Below the pieces are notes generated by a model that did not search any database, was not told the DNA's origin, and was given only the letters and a program-made list of their open reading frames with translations. A program made the position numbers and the translations under genes. From CAWAMR01 sp963783095 (GTDB lineage: Bacteria > Planctomycetota > Planctomycetia > Gemmatales > Gemmataceae): a stretch of DNA of 64,000 nt. Below are positions 29,534-39,498 of the stretch, in pieces. The stretch is taken from NCBI GenBank assembly GCA_963783095.1, contig CAWAMR010000002.1:1426001-1490000 (forward strand), written 5' to 3'. Each line of letters starts with the position of its first letter. The stretch's first letter is position 1.

Positions 29534-30562
29534 TTACCAACTGTTGGACACATCGCCGCCCGCGATCGTGCCGAGATACTGATAAGTGTACGGGTCGATG
29601 TTGCCGGTGAGGAAATGCACCGAGCCGTCGCCGAACAGGAAATTTGCGCCGGACGGGTGCATGCTCCAATAAGTATCCGGGTCATAGAACGGATTGTCGG
29701 CATCAGGCAGGTGGTTGGCATTGCAGTGGGAAAACACCAATGCCTCACCCCAATCCGCGTTGTCGTAGGCTGATCCGTTGGGCCCGACCGGTGCCTGCGA
29801 TGGCGGCGTGTTGGGAGCAGTCCAGGGCGTGGTACACATCCAGGCAGGACATTGCCCTCCAGTGACGGCACCCGTCCATGTGACGGGGGAATGTTGGGCA
29901 CAGCGCTCACCATTGAAAATGGTGTTGCTCAGCCCGTCGACAACATTGGCATAGGTGTTTGCACTATTGCGATAAAACATGCCGACACCGGCTGAGCCGA
30001 AAGTGCCCGTATTGCCATCGGCCCAGGGGCCGGGCTGGGGATTTCCACCGGCACCGTTAAAGCATTCGATCCAGCCGTTACACCCGGTGTAATTGCCATG
30101 TGCCACGGTAACGAGAGGGTTGCCGTTGATGTCATAGACGATGAATGGTTGCTGGTAGCCATCCGACGGGCATTGGTAGACTTTCAACGGTAGAGCCGAG
30201 ACAGCGGTGTTGCTTCCCACTCCTACTCCCACGGTGAAACTAATCTGGTTGTACACGTTACCCTGCTCCAGGTATGGGAGAATCAACGATGCCCAACCCC
30301 AACCGGGTCCTACATCCATGTCGGGGGTACTGTTTTGGTTTGTGTTGCCATCAATGTAACCGGGGGGAAACACCTGATTGACGTCGGCATAATTGTGCAA
30401 TGCCAACCCGATTTGCTTGAGGTTATTCTCGCATTTGGCCCGTGCTGCCGATTCGCGGACTTTTTGCACCGCAGGCAGCAACAGCCCGACGAGAATGGCA
30501 ATGATGGCAATTACCACCAGTAACTCGATCAAAGTAAAACCACGTCGAGTAGGTTGGAACAT
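29534..30562 (-). CDS. DUF1559 protein with type IV pilin-like N terminus
   Basis: One of the numerous planctomycete pseudopilin-like proteins. ATG 30562 gives the prepilin cleavage motif RRGFTLIELLVVIAIIAIL, followed by PAVQKVRESAARAKCENNLK and QIGLALHNYADVNQVFPPG, the DUF1559 hallmark. The C terminus has MHPSGANFLFGDGSVHFL, the usual H-x-G-G-x-N-x-x-x-x-D-G-S motif. Probably secreted through a type II/IV-like pathway; individual function unknown. The frame is complete. An upstream ATG at 30595 lacks a ribosome site. Confidence 0.92.
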   Translation of the reverse strand: MFQPTRRGFTLIELLVVIAIIAILVGLLLPAVQKVRESAARAKCENNLKQIGLALHNYADVNQVFPPGYIDGNTNQNSTPDMDVGPGWGWASLILPYLEQGNVYNQISFTVGVGVGSNTAVSALPLKVYQCPSDGYQQPFIVYDINGNPLVTVAHGNYTGCNGWIECFNGAGGNPQPGPWADGNTGTFGSAGVGMFYRNSANTYANVVDGLSNTIFNGERCAQHSPVTWTGAVTGGQCPAWMCTTPWTAPNTPPSQAPVGPNGSAYDNADWGEALVFSHCNANHLPDADNPFYDPDTYWSMHPSGANFLFGDGSVHFLTGNIDPYTYQYLGTIAGGDVSNSW

Positions 30563-30882
30563 GATCTTTCTCGGTAAGACAAAATATAATCTCATTCGTT
30601 ATACGTTGTACTACCCGACTTGCTTTGCGTCAAGTTTTTTTGTTGAGGAATTCAAGAGATCTGGGAAATGAGGTAATCACGACATGGTGCCATTCCAGTG
30701 GATCGCCAACATTTGCATAACGCGCAATTCGGGGCATCGTTCGTTGAAACCGGAGCGCACGCCAGTGCGTCGAACCGATGCGCACGCCGTGAGAACAAAG
30801 GCTGACCTTGGTATGGCACGCGAACTGTCGTCGAGTATAATCTAATTCTTGAGGCAACGAATCAGTAAAGGAGGAGCGACGA

Positions 30883-31992
30883 ATGCCGAAATTCCAAGAG
30901 CTTGAGGTATCGCTCGATCAGCTCGTCCTAGATCCCAACAACTACCGCTTTCGAGATGACCCCGACTTCCGGCCAGTCCCGGAGAGAAAATCCGCTGACG
31001 AAGGCGTGCAGCGCAAGGTCCGAGCACGTCTACGTGATGAAGCCCTGAACGATTTGAAGGCGTCCATTATGGCCAACGGCTTTCTCCCAATTGAAAGAAT
31101 CATTACGAGATTCTTCAGGACCGAAAAAACGAAAGCCAATGGAGACGAGAAAAAAAGGGATTTGTTTCTCGTTCTGGAAGGAAACAGGCGTGTTGCCTCG
31201 CTAAAGTGGATCGTAGAAGACAAGGAGTCTGGCTACGACGTGCCAAAAGAAGTCCAATCTGTCTTCGAGAAGGTCCCCATACTGATCTTAGAAGAGGACG
31301 GCGACGAGCCCGCCGTATACGAAGCAATCATGGGCATCCGGCACGTGTCAGGCATCAAAGAATGGGGCGGTTACCAGCGTGCCCAGTTAATCAGCTCACT
31401 ATGCGATGTCCACGAGCTCGAAAGCCAGGAGATCGCCGAAAGACTCGGCATGAGCGTGCGTGAGGTAAACAGGAGGTACAAAGCATACAAAGTGCTTGCG
31501 CAGATGCAGGAAGATGATGACCTAGGCGAACACGCTACTGCAAAACTATATCCAATCTTTCACGAAGCCGTGGCCTTGCCGGGAGTCCGCCGATGGTTGG
31601 GATGGAGCGATGAGAAGGCCCAATTTCTCAATCAAGACGAGTTAGAGCAGTTTTACGAGTGGATCACGCCGCATGCGGAAGAGGGCGAATTGATCGAGCC
31701 CAAAATTTCGAGCCATCGTGATGTTCGAGACCTTCCGGCCATTCTCGACAATGCTGAAGCACTTGCGATCCTCAAAGATCCGAACAAGAATTTTTCGGAT
31801 GCCGTCACCGTCGCAAAACGGGAGCAACTTACTCGAGCCTGGCGGGGCCAGGTTGTGGGAGCGATCAGCGCTCTCAAATCGATCAGCGCCATCGAGTTGG
31901 TCGACTTGGCGGAGGAAGACGTCAAATTGCTGGGATGGTTGAAGCAAGCCGTCGATACAACCCTGTCATCATACGCAAAGCTATCTAAATAG
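30883..31992 (+). CDS. ParB-like nuclease-domain protein
   Basis: First gene of a pair with an Mrr-like endonuclease. The N-terminal ParB/Srx-type fold shows LDQLVLDPNNYRFRDDPDF, LNDLKASIMANGFLPIERII and the conserved LVLEGNRRVASLKWI (ParB box). A helix-turn-helix follows at about residues 180-205 (ESQEIAERLGMSVREVNRR). The remaining 170 residues are helical with no recognised domain. ParB folds can bind or hydrolyse CTP and, in phage and mobile-element relatives, nick DNA. AGGAGG precedes ATG 30883. TATAAT at 30835-30840 is a plausible -10 box. The downstream partner starts 14 bases after the stop. It is not a chromosomal ParB: no adjoining parA. Confidence 0.75.
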   Translation: MPKFQELEVSLDQLVLDPNNYRFRDDPDFRPVPERKSADEGVQRKVRARLRDEALNDLKASIMANGFLPIERIITRFFRTEKTKANGDEKKRDLFLVLEGNRRVASLKWIVEDKESGYDVPKEVQSVFEKVPILILEEDGDEPAVYEAIMGIRHVSGIKEWGGYQRAQLISSLCDVHELESQEIAERLGMSVREVNRRYKAYKVLAQMQEDDDLGEHATAKLYPIFHEAVALPGVRRWLGWSDEKAQFLNQDELEQFYEWITPHAEEGELIEPKISSHRDVRDLPAILDNAEALAILKDPNKNFSDAVTVAKREQLTRAWRGQVVGAISALKSISAIELVDLAEEDVKLLGWLKQAVDTTLSSYAKLSK

Positions 31993-32006
31993 GCGAGTTC
32001 AAGGAA

Positions 32007-32897
32007 ATGGCAATGGGCCCGGCTGAAGCCGTCAAGGTTCTTCGTGAGGTGCTTGCCGTCGACGCTCCTCCACAAAGGGCGAAGAGCGTACTCGTGCGGA
32101 TCAGCATCTCGAAGAACTGGCATGCGACCCAGAACGAGGCATTGGAGGCCGCAGAACGCTGGGAGTGCCAATTCCTCAAGAAGGTAGCCGAGGAAGTTCA
32201 GTACTGGGAATCGTTGGGCCGCGTGCTGCCCTTCGTTTTGAACACTTCCTCATCATATCTCATCCAAGGCGCGGGTTTTATCGAGCCGAATGATTCCGAC
32301 GATCAGAAGGAAGCCAAGAGAGCACTTTGCCGCGTTGGCGAGTACTGCGCTGCGTTCAAGAACCTCGACCCCACGCAATTTGAATCGCTATGTGCAGGCG
32401 TTCTCGAAGAACTGGGCGTGAGCGGTGCCAAGCTAACTCCAAAAACCCGCGATGAAGGTATCGATTTCTACGGCCGTTTGTCTCTGGAGAAACTGCTCCG
32501 CGGCAAACGGGCGTTTCCCGGATTTGAGCGGCAGCTTTCCGTGTGGATGGTTGGCCAAGCAAAGCACTTTCATGATGATCCCGTTTCGACGCTCAACACT
32601 CGAGAACTGGTCGGAGCGGTGATCCTTGCACGCACGCGCACGTACAGCACCAAGGGAGAAACCCGGTATGCCGATTTGAAGCTGCGAGCTTGCGATCCAA
32701 TCTTCTACCTCTTTATGACGACAGGAGAATTTAGCAACGACGTCCTTACTCTGCTGCAAAAATCCGGGATCATCGGCATGGACGGCGAGATGATCGCCGC
32801 TTTTCTGTCAGAGCGAGGTATTGGGTTGAATGATGATGCCTTTGTTGAGGCAGTCTTTTTTGAGTGGGTTGATAAGCCCCGCGAGATTGCTGACTGA
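32007..32897 (+). CDS. Mrr-like restriction endonuclease-fold protein
   Basis: Second gene of the ParB-like pair. The N-terminal half is helical without a known domain. The C-terminal half holds a PD-(D/E)xK fold of Mrr type: LDPTQFESLCAGVLEELGVS, TPKTRDEGIDFYGRL (catalytic Asp) and VWMVGQAKHFHDDPVST (Q-x-K). In Mrr relatives this site cuts DNA. No methyltransferase gene is nearby, so if active it presumably recognises modified or foreign DNA, or is controlled by its partner. The frame is intact. A Ski2-like helicase gene begins 228 bases downstream and might belong to the same system. Confidence 0.72.
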   Translation: MAMGPAEAVKVLREVLAVDAPPQRAKSVLVRISISKNWHATQNEALEAAERWECQFLKKVAEEVQYWESLGRVLPFVLNTSSSYLIQGAGFIEPNDSDDQKEAKRALCRVGEYCAAFKNLDPTQFESLCAGVLEELGVSGAKLTPKTRDEGIDFYGRLSLEKLLRGKRAFPGFERQLSVWMVGQAKHFHDDPVSTLNTRELVGAVILARTRTYSTKGETRYADLKLRACDPIFYLFMTTGEFSNDVLTLLQKSGIIGMDGEMIAAFLSERGIGLNDDAFVEAVFFEWVDKPREIAD

Positions 32898-33125
32898 CAG
32901 CGAAGCAGCCAATTCGTCCATGTAGTGACGACCCTAAAAAAGTATGCGACATGGACCGGCCGCGCTGTGTCCGACGCAGCCAGGTTGCAGTCGACGATCA
33001 ATGGCGGCGGGCACGGAAGTGGTATCCATTATTGAGGAAACGGATTATTCTGCGCCGAGATCTCAGCGGAATCCTAAGATCGCTTCATTGCTGCAACCCG
33101 GCCGAATTCAGGGAAATGACTCCCC

Positions 33126-35465
33126 ATGAGCGATATTCCGACCCGCGATGAACTGGCGACGCGCTATCTCGAGCAATTGCCGTACCCTCCCTATCCGGTT
33201 CAGGAAGATGCAATGCTGGCCTGGTTCACTGGCGACCAGGGCGTTCTGGTTTGCGCTCCCACCGGAACCGGCAAGACGCTGATTGCGCACTGCAGCTCTC
33301 TACGAAGGCGCTGCACACGGGTACGAGCGCGTATTACACAACGCCGCTGATTGCATTGACGGAGCAAAAGTTTCACGAAATGCAGGCCGCTGCAGTTCGC
33401 TGGGGTTTTCACGCGGACGATATTGGACTGGTCACAGGTAATCGCCGCGTCAATCCCGATGCCCGCATATTGATCGTAGTCGCGGAGATTTTGCTCAATC
33501 GCCTCTTGCATCCGGAAGGCTTTGATTTCTCCAAAGTCTCGGCAGTGGTGATGGATGAATTCCATAGCTTCGCCGATCCCGAACGCGGTATCGTCTGGGA
33601 ACTATCGCTCGGCATGCTGCACAAACATATTCGGCTCCTCTTACTGTCCGCGACGGTTGGCAACGCTGCCGAGTTTTTGAACTGGCTCGATCGCTGCCAC
33701 GGCCGGAAAATGGAACTGGTCGAAGGGACCGAACGCAAGATTCCGCTGACATATCACTGGGTTCCGGAATCCTTTCTCGGCGAGCACCTCGTTGACATGG
33801 CCAAGGGGGACGAGTCGATCCGCAAGACGCCTGCCCTGGTATTCTGCTTCAATCGCGATGAGTGCTGGTCGGTGGCGGAAATGCTCAAGGGTTTGGACGT
33901 CCTGCCCTCCGCGAACAAAAGCCCGCTCAATGCCCTGGTGGACAAACTGGAATGGCCGCATGGCGTCGGGCCGAAGCTAAAACAGATGTTGCGCCGGGGT
34001 GTCGGCGTGCATCATGCCGGCCTGTTGCCGCGCTATCGCCGGGTCGTAGAGGAACTCTTCGAAGAAGCTTCTCAGTATCGCCGTTTGTACCGAAACTCTG
34101 GCCGCCGGCATCAATCTTCCTGCCCGTTCGGTCGTAATGACCAGCTTGATGAAAGGGCCATTCGGCAAGGAAAAGCTGATCGATCCCAGCACAGGCGGCA
34201 TCAAATCTTCGGCCGGGCCGGTCGGCCTCAGTACGACAAGGAAGGACACGTATTTGCGCTGGCTCACGAAGATGATGTGCGCTCCTGCGCTGGAAAAAAC
34301 AATACGACCAGATTCCGGAGGACAGCAAAGACCCGGTAGTGCTCAGGAAGAAAAAGGAACTCAAACGCAAGAAGCCGGAACGCAACAGTCAGCGCCAGTA
34401 CTGGAGCGAACCGCATTTCGACAAGTTGAAAACCGCGCCGCCTGCGAAACTCTATAGCAAGGGCCCTTTGCCGTGGCGGTTATTGGCGTATCTGCTCGAA
34501 GTGTCGCCGGATGTCGATCGGTTGCGCGGCTTCATCCGTAAACGCCTCCTGGATGAATCCCGGATCGTCGCGGGTGAAAAAGCGCTTCAACATATGTTGA
34601 TTAGTCTTCATGAAGCGGGATATGTGATTCTCGACCCGGTGCCCCAAAAAAGTGAGGATGGCAAATATCCGCCCGACTATCGCAGCGACCGCGCCAACCC
34701 GCAACCCCGCATGGACCAACTCCTCGTGTTTCGCAGCGTTCATCCGCTTTACGGTGCGTTTCTGATTGATCAGCTTGGCATCGCCAATCGCGACGAACGT
34801 ATTCAGGCGCTGGAAAGCATCCTGGAGATACCCCGCCCGTTACTGAAACACCTGCGCGTGCCGTACGATCTTGCGCCGGACCACTGGAAACAACCAAGAT
34901 TCGGCTGGAACTCGAACAACGCGGCTTGCTGGCGGTCAAGCAGTTACCGCCTGTACCGGGCGAAGAAGTTGATGAATTTGAGGAAGAAGAGCCGGAACCG
35001 GAACCGCGTTTCGGCGAAAAGTTAAAGATGTATTTCGAGGTACTGCGGCCTGAGATAACCGATGTCAATGTACAGTCGGTCTGGGCGGCGGGTGCAATTC
35101 TCAACGAGTTTGGCGGGAACTTTAACCTCTACGTCAAAGCACGGGATTTAATCAAACAGGAGGGAATCGTCTTCCGACATCTCTTACGGCTCATTCTGTT
35201 GTGTGAGGAGTTCATGCAGCTTCACCCACCCGAATTGACCAAAGAAGCGTGGAAACTGGAACTGAGCGAAATTGCCGATCGGCTCACAGAAACTTGCCGG
35301 GTTGTAGACCCGACCAGTACCAAGGAGACGATCCAGCGAGCGCACGCTTCCGCGGATGTCGTCGCGGGTGAGACAAAGACGACGACGCTCATCGAGACAA
35401 CCGTGCCGACCCAGGAGACGCTGCAAGAAGAGTCTTCCTTCGGGGAGGGCTTGTTTGGGGAATAG
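33126..35465 (+). CDS. Ski2-like superfamily 2 helicase, frameshifted
   Basis: DExH-box helicase. Motifs in order: Walker A CAPTGTGKTLIA (first segment), TTPLIALTEQKFHEM, MDEFHSFADPERG (DExH), LLLLSATVGNAAEF, VGVHHAGLLPRYR, ETLAAGINLPARSVV and IFGRAGRPQYDKEG (motif VI). At least five frame changes (near 33290, 34070, 34210, 34285 and 34890) interrupt it, but every motif remains in order, so errors are likelier than decay. The C-terminal part carries an acidic segment (EEVDEFEEEEPEPEPRF) and a conserved helical tail ending QEESSFGEGLFGE. Such proteins unwind RNA or DNA; the substrate here is unknown. Confidence 0.75.
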
Positions 35466-35490
35466 GCATCAAATGTACTCCTCACGCTGC

Positions 35491-35566
35491 GCGTGAGGAC
35501 CGCCTAAAGGCGGAACTACAAACAAATGCCTTCGCTCGTAGTTCCGCCTTTAGGCGGTCCTCACGC
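35491..35566. repeat. Long hairpin (29-bp arms)
   Basis: GCGTGAGGACCGCCTAAAGG begins the left arm (35491-35519), perfectly complementary to 35538-35566, with an 18-base loop. Smaller palindromes (CTCACGCTGCGCGTGAG and CACGCGAGCGTG) flank it. It follows the helicase stop by 25 bases and may terminate transcription. Confidence 0.8.
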
Positions 35567-35707
35567 GAGCGTGAGGAGAACGGCAATGGCTCCCGCCCAC
35601 GATTCTTGCCTTTTGGCCCGAAGCTCACGGTAAGTATACTCGTTCCTATTGCTACAATAGCGCTTCAAATGGAACGGTTTGAAAATCACCTGCGAGGCGA
35701 GACTCCA

Positions 35708-36433
35708 ATGAAATCATGGTTCGGAATGTTGTTGATTTGCATGCTCTTCGATTCCGTTGCGCTTTCGGCGGAGCCTGAAGAGGCCGTGCCTAAGCCCGGA
35801 GCCATTCACCGCGACACGATTCGCGGCGAGATTATTCTCTGTGCGACGGTTCAATATCCCAAGGGCAAGCCGTGCATCGATGAATGGGGCGAACGGATTC
35901 AGGCATTTGTAGGCTGCTCCAAGGCTGCGGGCGGTGATGCGAAAATGGCGGGTTACTTCGTCTTTCTTGTCGATGTACCTACGGAAGATGTCTACGATGC
36001 ACTCGTGAAGCTCGGTGCCAAGGGACGCGTTCACTACAGCATCCAGGACGGCAAACTTCGCAGCGGCTTGAAACCGACTACCAAGCCGGAAGACTATCTT
36101 CAGGGCGACCCCGTTCAACTATCGATCTTCTGGAAAACGAACCAGAAGTGGGTCGAGAAACCCTATGAGGACTTCGTCACCGAACGGGTCATGGTCGAGG
36201 GCAAGCCCGTGGAGAAACCCTGGACACCCCATTTCGTGTTTCATGGGAGCGGCGCGCTCTATAAATCGGGAACAGGCTGCATTGCCTGTCCCTGCGATTG
36301 TGCCGGAGGGATCATCGCGGATAACCGCAATCCGATCTACGACCCAAAGCCCATGGTAAAATTCGATATGACCAAAGCACCGGCCGTTGGCAAAACGGTA
36401 TACGTCCGGATTCGACCTTCGATTAGCCGATGA
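35708..36433 (+). CDS. YdjY-like exported protein
   Basis: About 240 residues. ATG 35708 gives a signal segment (KSWFGMLLICMLFDSVALSA) ending before EPEEAVPKPG. The mature part includes EIILCATVQYPKGKPCID and VPTEDVYDALVKLGAKG, resembling YdjY domains, and a Cys-rich site GTGCIACPCDCAGG. An upstream start at 35606 would add a low-complexity N terminus. The stop codon overlaps the next gene's start (ATGA), so translation with the WD40 protein is coupled. Confidence 0.65.
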   Translation: MKSWFGMLLICMLFDSVALSAEPEEAVPKPGAIHRDTIRGEIILCATVQYPKGKPCIDEWGERIQAFVGCSKAAGGDAKMAGYFVFLVDVPTEDVYDALVKLGAKGRVHYSIQDGKLRSGLKPTTKPEDYLQGDPVQLSIFWKTNQKWVEKPYEDFVTERVMVEGKPVEKPWTPHFVFHGSGALYKSGTGCIACPCDCAGGIIADNRNPIYDPKPMVKFDMTKAPAVGKTVYVRIRPSISR

Positions 36434-37383
36434 CAAGACTCGTCGTACTGCTCTGGTGTGCTTTCGTTGCAATCCCGCTGTGCGCGGCGGAGCCTGTTCG
36501 CGGCTTCGAGGCAGGTCACGATGACAATGTCTATTCTCTGGCGGTTTCTCCCGATCAAAAGCACCTGGTTTCCGGTTCGGGCGATAATACCGCCATTCTC
36601 TGGGATCTGGCTCGAAACAAAAGCATCAGGATCTTCAAACATCCCGGCCCGGTTTATGCCGTCGAGTTTTTGCCGGATCGCAAACATTTCGTGACGGCCT
36701 GCGGCGATAAGGTGATCCGCCTCTACTCGTTGGATGGCGAACTGGTTCGGACCATCAAGGGGCACTCCGGGCCGGTCTACGCGCTGGCAGTATCGAAGGA
36801 CGGCAAGCATCTGCTTACGGGTGGAGGAGAACAGGATTGCAGTTGCCGGCTATGGGATCTCGAACGCGGGACTGAACTCCAGCGCTTTGAAGGTCATAGT
36901 GCACCCATTTATGGGGTTGCGTTCCATCCAACTCTGCCCTGGTTTGCCACTTCCAGCAGCGACAAAACAGTTCGGCTCTGGAAACTCAGCACCCGCGAAT
37001 TCCATTGCTTGAAGGGACACACGAGCCATGTCTATCGCTGTGTCTTTTCGCCGGACGGCAAATGGCTGGCATCTGCAAGCCAGGATAAAACGGTTCGGCT
37101 CTGGGATTTTGCCGAGAAAAAGCTGAAGTATACGCTTAAAGCTCACACCGACCCTGTCTACAGTATCGACTTCTCGCAAAATGGAGAGACGCTCACCTCG
37201 GTAGGTGATGATAGAACCCTTTGCTTCTGGTCGACGAAAGGTTTCACGCTGCTACGACAGGACAAGACATTCAAGGAAACATTGTTCTGCGTGCGATTTG
37301 CTCCCACTGGCGAGAAGTTGTTCACAGCAGATGCAAAAGGTAAGATCTACAATTCGACGCATGTCCTCCCTGAAAGACCTTGA
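36430..37383 (+). CDS. Exported WD40-repeat protein
   Basis: A beta-propeller of about seven WD repeats following a short signal (RLVVLLWCAFVAIPLCAAEP). Repeats are clear: GHDDNVYSLAVSPDQKHLVS, SGSGDNTAILWDLARNKSI, GHSAPIYGVAFHPTLPWFAT and SASQDKTVRLWDFAEKKLK. Such proteins are scaffolds for protein complexes. It is translationally coupled to the YdjY-like gene. No frameshift. Confidence 0.85.
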   Translation: MTRLVVLLWCAFVAIPLCAAEPVRGFEAGHDDNVYSLAVSPDQKHLVSGSGDNTAILWDLARNKSIRIFKHPGPVYAVEFLPDRKHFVTACGDKVIRLYSLDGELVRTIKGHSGPVYALAVSKDGKHLLTGGGEQDCSCRLWDLERGTELQRFEGHSAPIYGVAFHPTLPWFATSSSDKTVRLWKLSTREFHCLKGHTSHVYRCVFSPDGKWLASASQDKTVRLWDFAEKKLKYTLKAHTDPVYSIDFSQNGETLTSVGDDRTLCFWSTKGFTLLRQDKTFKETLFCVRFAPTGEKLFTADAKGKIYNSTHVLPERP

Positions 37384-37591
37384 ATCGATCGGATTTCACC
37401 GGCAATTCAACCGAAAAATTAATGTGAAGATCTGCCAGATATGACGCGCTGAATGTCCGACATTTTCCCACCTTACCAAAAGTTCCGGTGATACCGTTGC
37501 CCGGATTGCCGAAATTATCCCTAAGAACGGTCGATTAATCCCAACTAGCATCCCGCAATCGCGTGTTTCGGCAGGGCGTTAGAGAGCTGAT

Positions 37592-39418
37592 ATGATGGAG
37601 AAGATTGTTATGCGCATTTGGACACCAACCCTCCTCGCCACTCTTTGCGCGGGGATCGTTCTGGGTCTTTGGAATAGTTCCGGTCAGGTGAAGGCCCAGG
37701 ACTTGTTAAAACCTCCGCCCATCTCCACCACGGCCCCGAAGTTCGCCTCGGAACTTCCCGGCTCGGCAACCATAGGTACTCCTCCCCCGAACCCGACACC
37801 GTTTACAGGGCAGCCTGGCACACTGCCGCCAACCCTGCCCGGCAGAACGGACGTGTCTACAAGTCAACAAACCCCTGGCACTCCGGGTGGGTCAATTGCT
37901 CCCGGTGCTGCTGCACCAGCGATGGTTGCCGAGGAGCCGATGCCGGCTTTGGGAGGCTTCGACTTCTCAAAGACACCCGATGTAAAACCGCTTCCGCCAG
38001 GTTATGCAGTACTTCTGTATAACACGCCAGCGGGGCCGGGGTACTACACATTGCTCAATGAAATTCTCGGGAATTATCGCTCAACTGCGCCCAAGTATGG
38101 TTATTCGCGCTTTATGAACCAGCCTCAGCCTTTCTACGATGCCAACTTTCGCTATCTGGATGATCCGAACAACACCGATTTCGTTCCGACGGATATCTTG
38201 AAGCGAATAAAAATCGGCGACAACTGGATGTTCTCAACCGGCGGTCAAGCCTGGTCCCGATACATGGACGTCGACAATCAGGGGTTGGGTAAAACGCGAA
38301 GCGTCGAGGATCTGAACCGGGTTCGAGTCTATGGCGACTTGTGGTATAAAGATCAATTCCGCGTGTATATCGAGTATATCGCTGCGGACAGCATCTGGCA
38401 GAGTATTGCTCCCGGGCCAAACGACATCGAAAGGTCGAGTTTCCTCGACGCCTTTGTCGACTTGAAGATGTTCGAACTCGATGGCCACAACGCCTACTTT
38501 CGTGCCGGTCGTCAGGAACTCGCTCTCGGTTCGCAACGGCTCGTTTCCACCATCGACTTCCTGAACATGCGCCGCACGTTCGATGGTTTTCGCGGAACGT
38601 ATCGCGGTGAAAACTGGGACTACGACGCGTTCTTCTTACGCCCGGTCGTCTCCAGTCCGAGCGGAATCAGCTCGATGGACGATAAACAGAACTTTGCCGG
38701 TTCATGGGCGACCTATCACCCCAACAAGACTGATTTGATCGATCTGTACTACTTGTACTTGAACAACAATAACACTGTCTCCGCACTGGGTGTTACATCC
38801 GCACCGAATACTCTCCACACCTTCGGTTTTCGATACTTCGGAAACCACGACGGCTTCCAATGGGATTTGGAAAATGCGTTCCAGACCGGGAGCGTGAATG
38901 GGAACACCGACATCGCCGGCATGTCAACCACTGGTGCCGGTTATTTTTGGCAGCAAGCGGCCTGGAGCCCGAGCTTGTGGGCCTACTTCGACTACGCCTC
39001 CGGTACTCATAACCCCGGTTCATCGAGTTACAACACCTTTAACCAGTTGTTTGCCTTCGGTCATAACTACCTGGGTGGAATGGACGTGGTTGGGCGTCAG
39101 AATATTCTCGATCCTAACCTACACCTTAGCTTTTTCCCGACCGATTGGTTGGGCGTATGGGTTCAAGCGCATCAAATTTGGCTGGCTTCCAGCACGGATG
39201 CCCTCTACAACATCAGTGGCACCGCGATCCGGCGTGACGCTTCCGGTTCTGCTGGTAACAATGTCGGTCAGGAACTGAACTTCATCTTGAACTTCCACCT
39301 GACTGCCAATCAAGACATTCAGGTTGGGTATGGCCATCTCTTCGGCGGTAATTTCCTGCGAGCAACCGGAAGTTCGTCGATCGACTATACTTATGTGACT
39401 TACAATATTAAGTGGTAA
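37592..39418 (+). CDS. Outer-membrane beta-barrel (alginate-export-like)
   Basis: A signal segment (RIWTPTLLATLCAGIVLGLW from ATG 37610; ATG 37592 is possible too) and a Pro/Thr-rich periplasmic stretch precede a barrel of about 430 residues. It has alternating aromatic strands: FSTGGQAWSRYMDVDNQG, FRVYIEYIAADSIWQ and AYFRAGRQELALGSQRLVST. It ends in a strand closing with W after YTYVTYNIK, typical of outer-membrane proteins. The pattern with DYDAFFLRPV and the RAGRQEL motif matches the alginate-export domain. A hairpin at 39447-39485 follows. Confidence 0.78.
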   Translation: MMEKIVMRIWTPTLLATLCAGIVLGLWNSSGQVKAQDLLKPPPISTTAPKFASELPGSATIGTPPPNPTPFTGQPGTLPPTLPGRTDVSTSQQTPGTPGGSIAPGAAAPAMVAEEPMPALGGFDFSKTPDVKPLPPGYAVLLYNTPAGPGYYTLLNEILGNYRSTAPKYGYSRFMNQPQPFYDANFRYLDDPNNTDFVPTDILKRIKIGDNWMFSTGGQAWSRYMDVDNQGLGKTRSVEDLNRVRVYGDLWYKDQFRVYIEYIAADSIWQSIAPGPNDIERSSFLDAFVDLKMFELDGHNAYFRAGRQELALGSQRLVSTIDFLNMRRTFDGFRGTYRGENWDYDAFFLRPVVSSPSGISSMDDKQNFAGSWATYHPNKTDLIDLYYLYLNNNNTVSALGVTSAPNTLHTFGFRYFGNHDGFQWDLENAFQTGSVNGNTDIAGMSTTGAGYFWQQAAWSPSLWAYFDYASGTHNPGSSSYNTFNQLFAFGHNYLGGMDVVGRQNILDPNLHLSFFPTDWLGVWVQAHQIWLASSTDALYNISGTAIRRDASGSAGNNVGQELNFILNFHLTANQDIQVGYGHLFGGNFLRATGSSSIDYTYVTYNIKW

Positions 39419-39446
39419 TATCTTGCGCCCGAAAGCAGATTTTATA

Positions 39447-39485
39447 GGGTGACAAGGCGAGCAAACCCGAACTCGCCTTGCACCC
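39447..39485 (+). terminator. Hairpin after the barrel gene
   Basis: GGGTGACAAGGCGAG faces CTCGCCTTGCACCC with a ten-base loop, 29 bases after the barrel gene's stop. No long T-run follows, so it may work as a weak or factor-assisted terminator. Confidence 0.45.
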
Positions 39486-39498
39486 TCTGGAAATGCTT

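Noticed and set aside
30807..30840. Sigma-54 promoter upstream of the ParB-like gene (TGGCACGCGAACTGT)
   Set aside because: The -12 element CTGT does not match TTGC; a simple -10 TATAAT at 30835 is more plausible.
30630..30857. 75-codon minus-strand frame containing MPRIARYANVG
   Set aside because: The start recalls REP-associated transposases (MPRIAR) but the following residues and the HUH motif do not fit; likely chance or a tiny fragment.
30883..31992. ParB-like protein as the chromosomal ParB acting on the parS-like site at 4.0 kb
   Set aside because: No parA neighbour, a different size and an adjoining nuclease; the sequence is of the ParB-domain mobile/defence type instead of chromosomal ParB.
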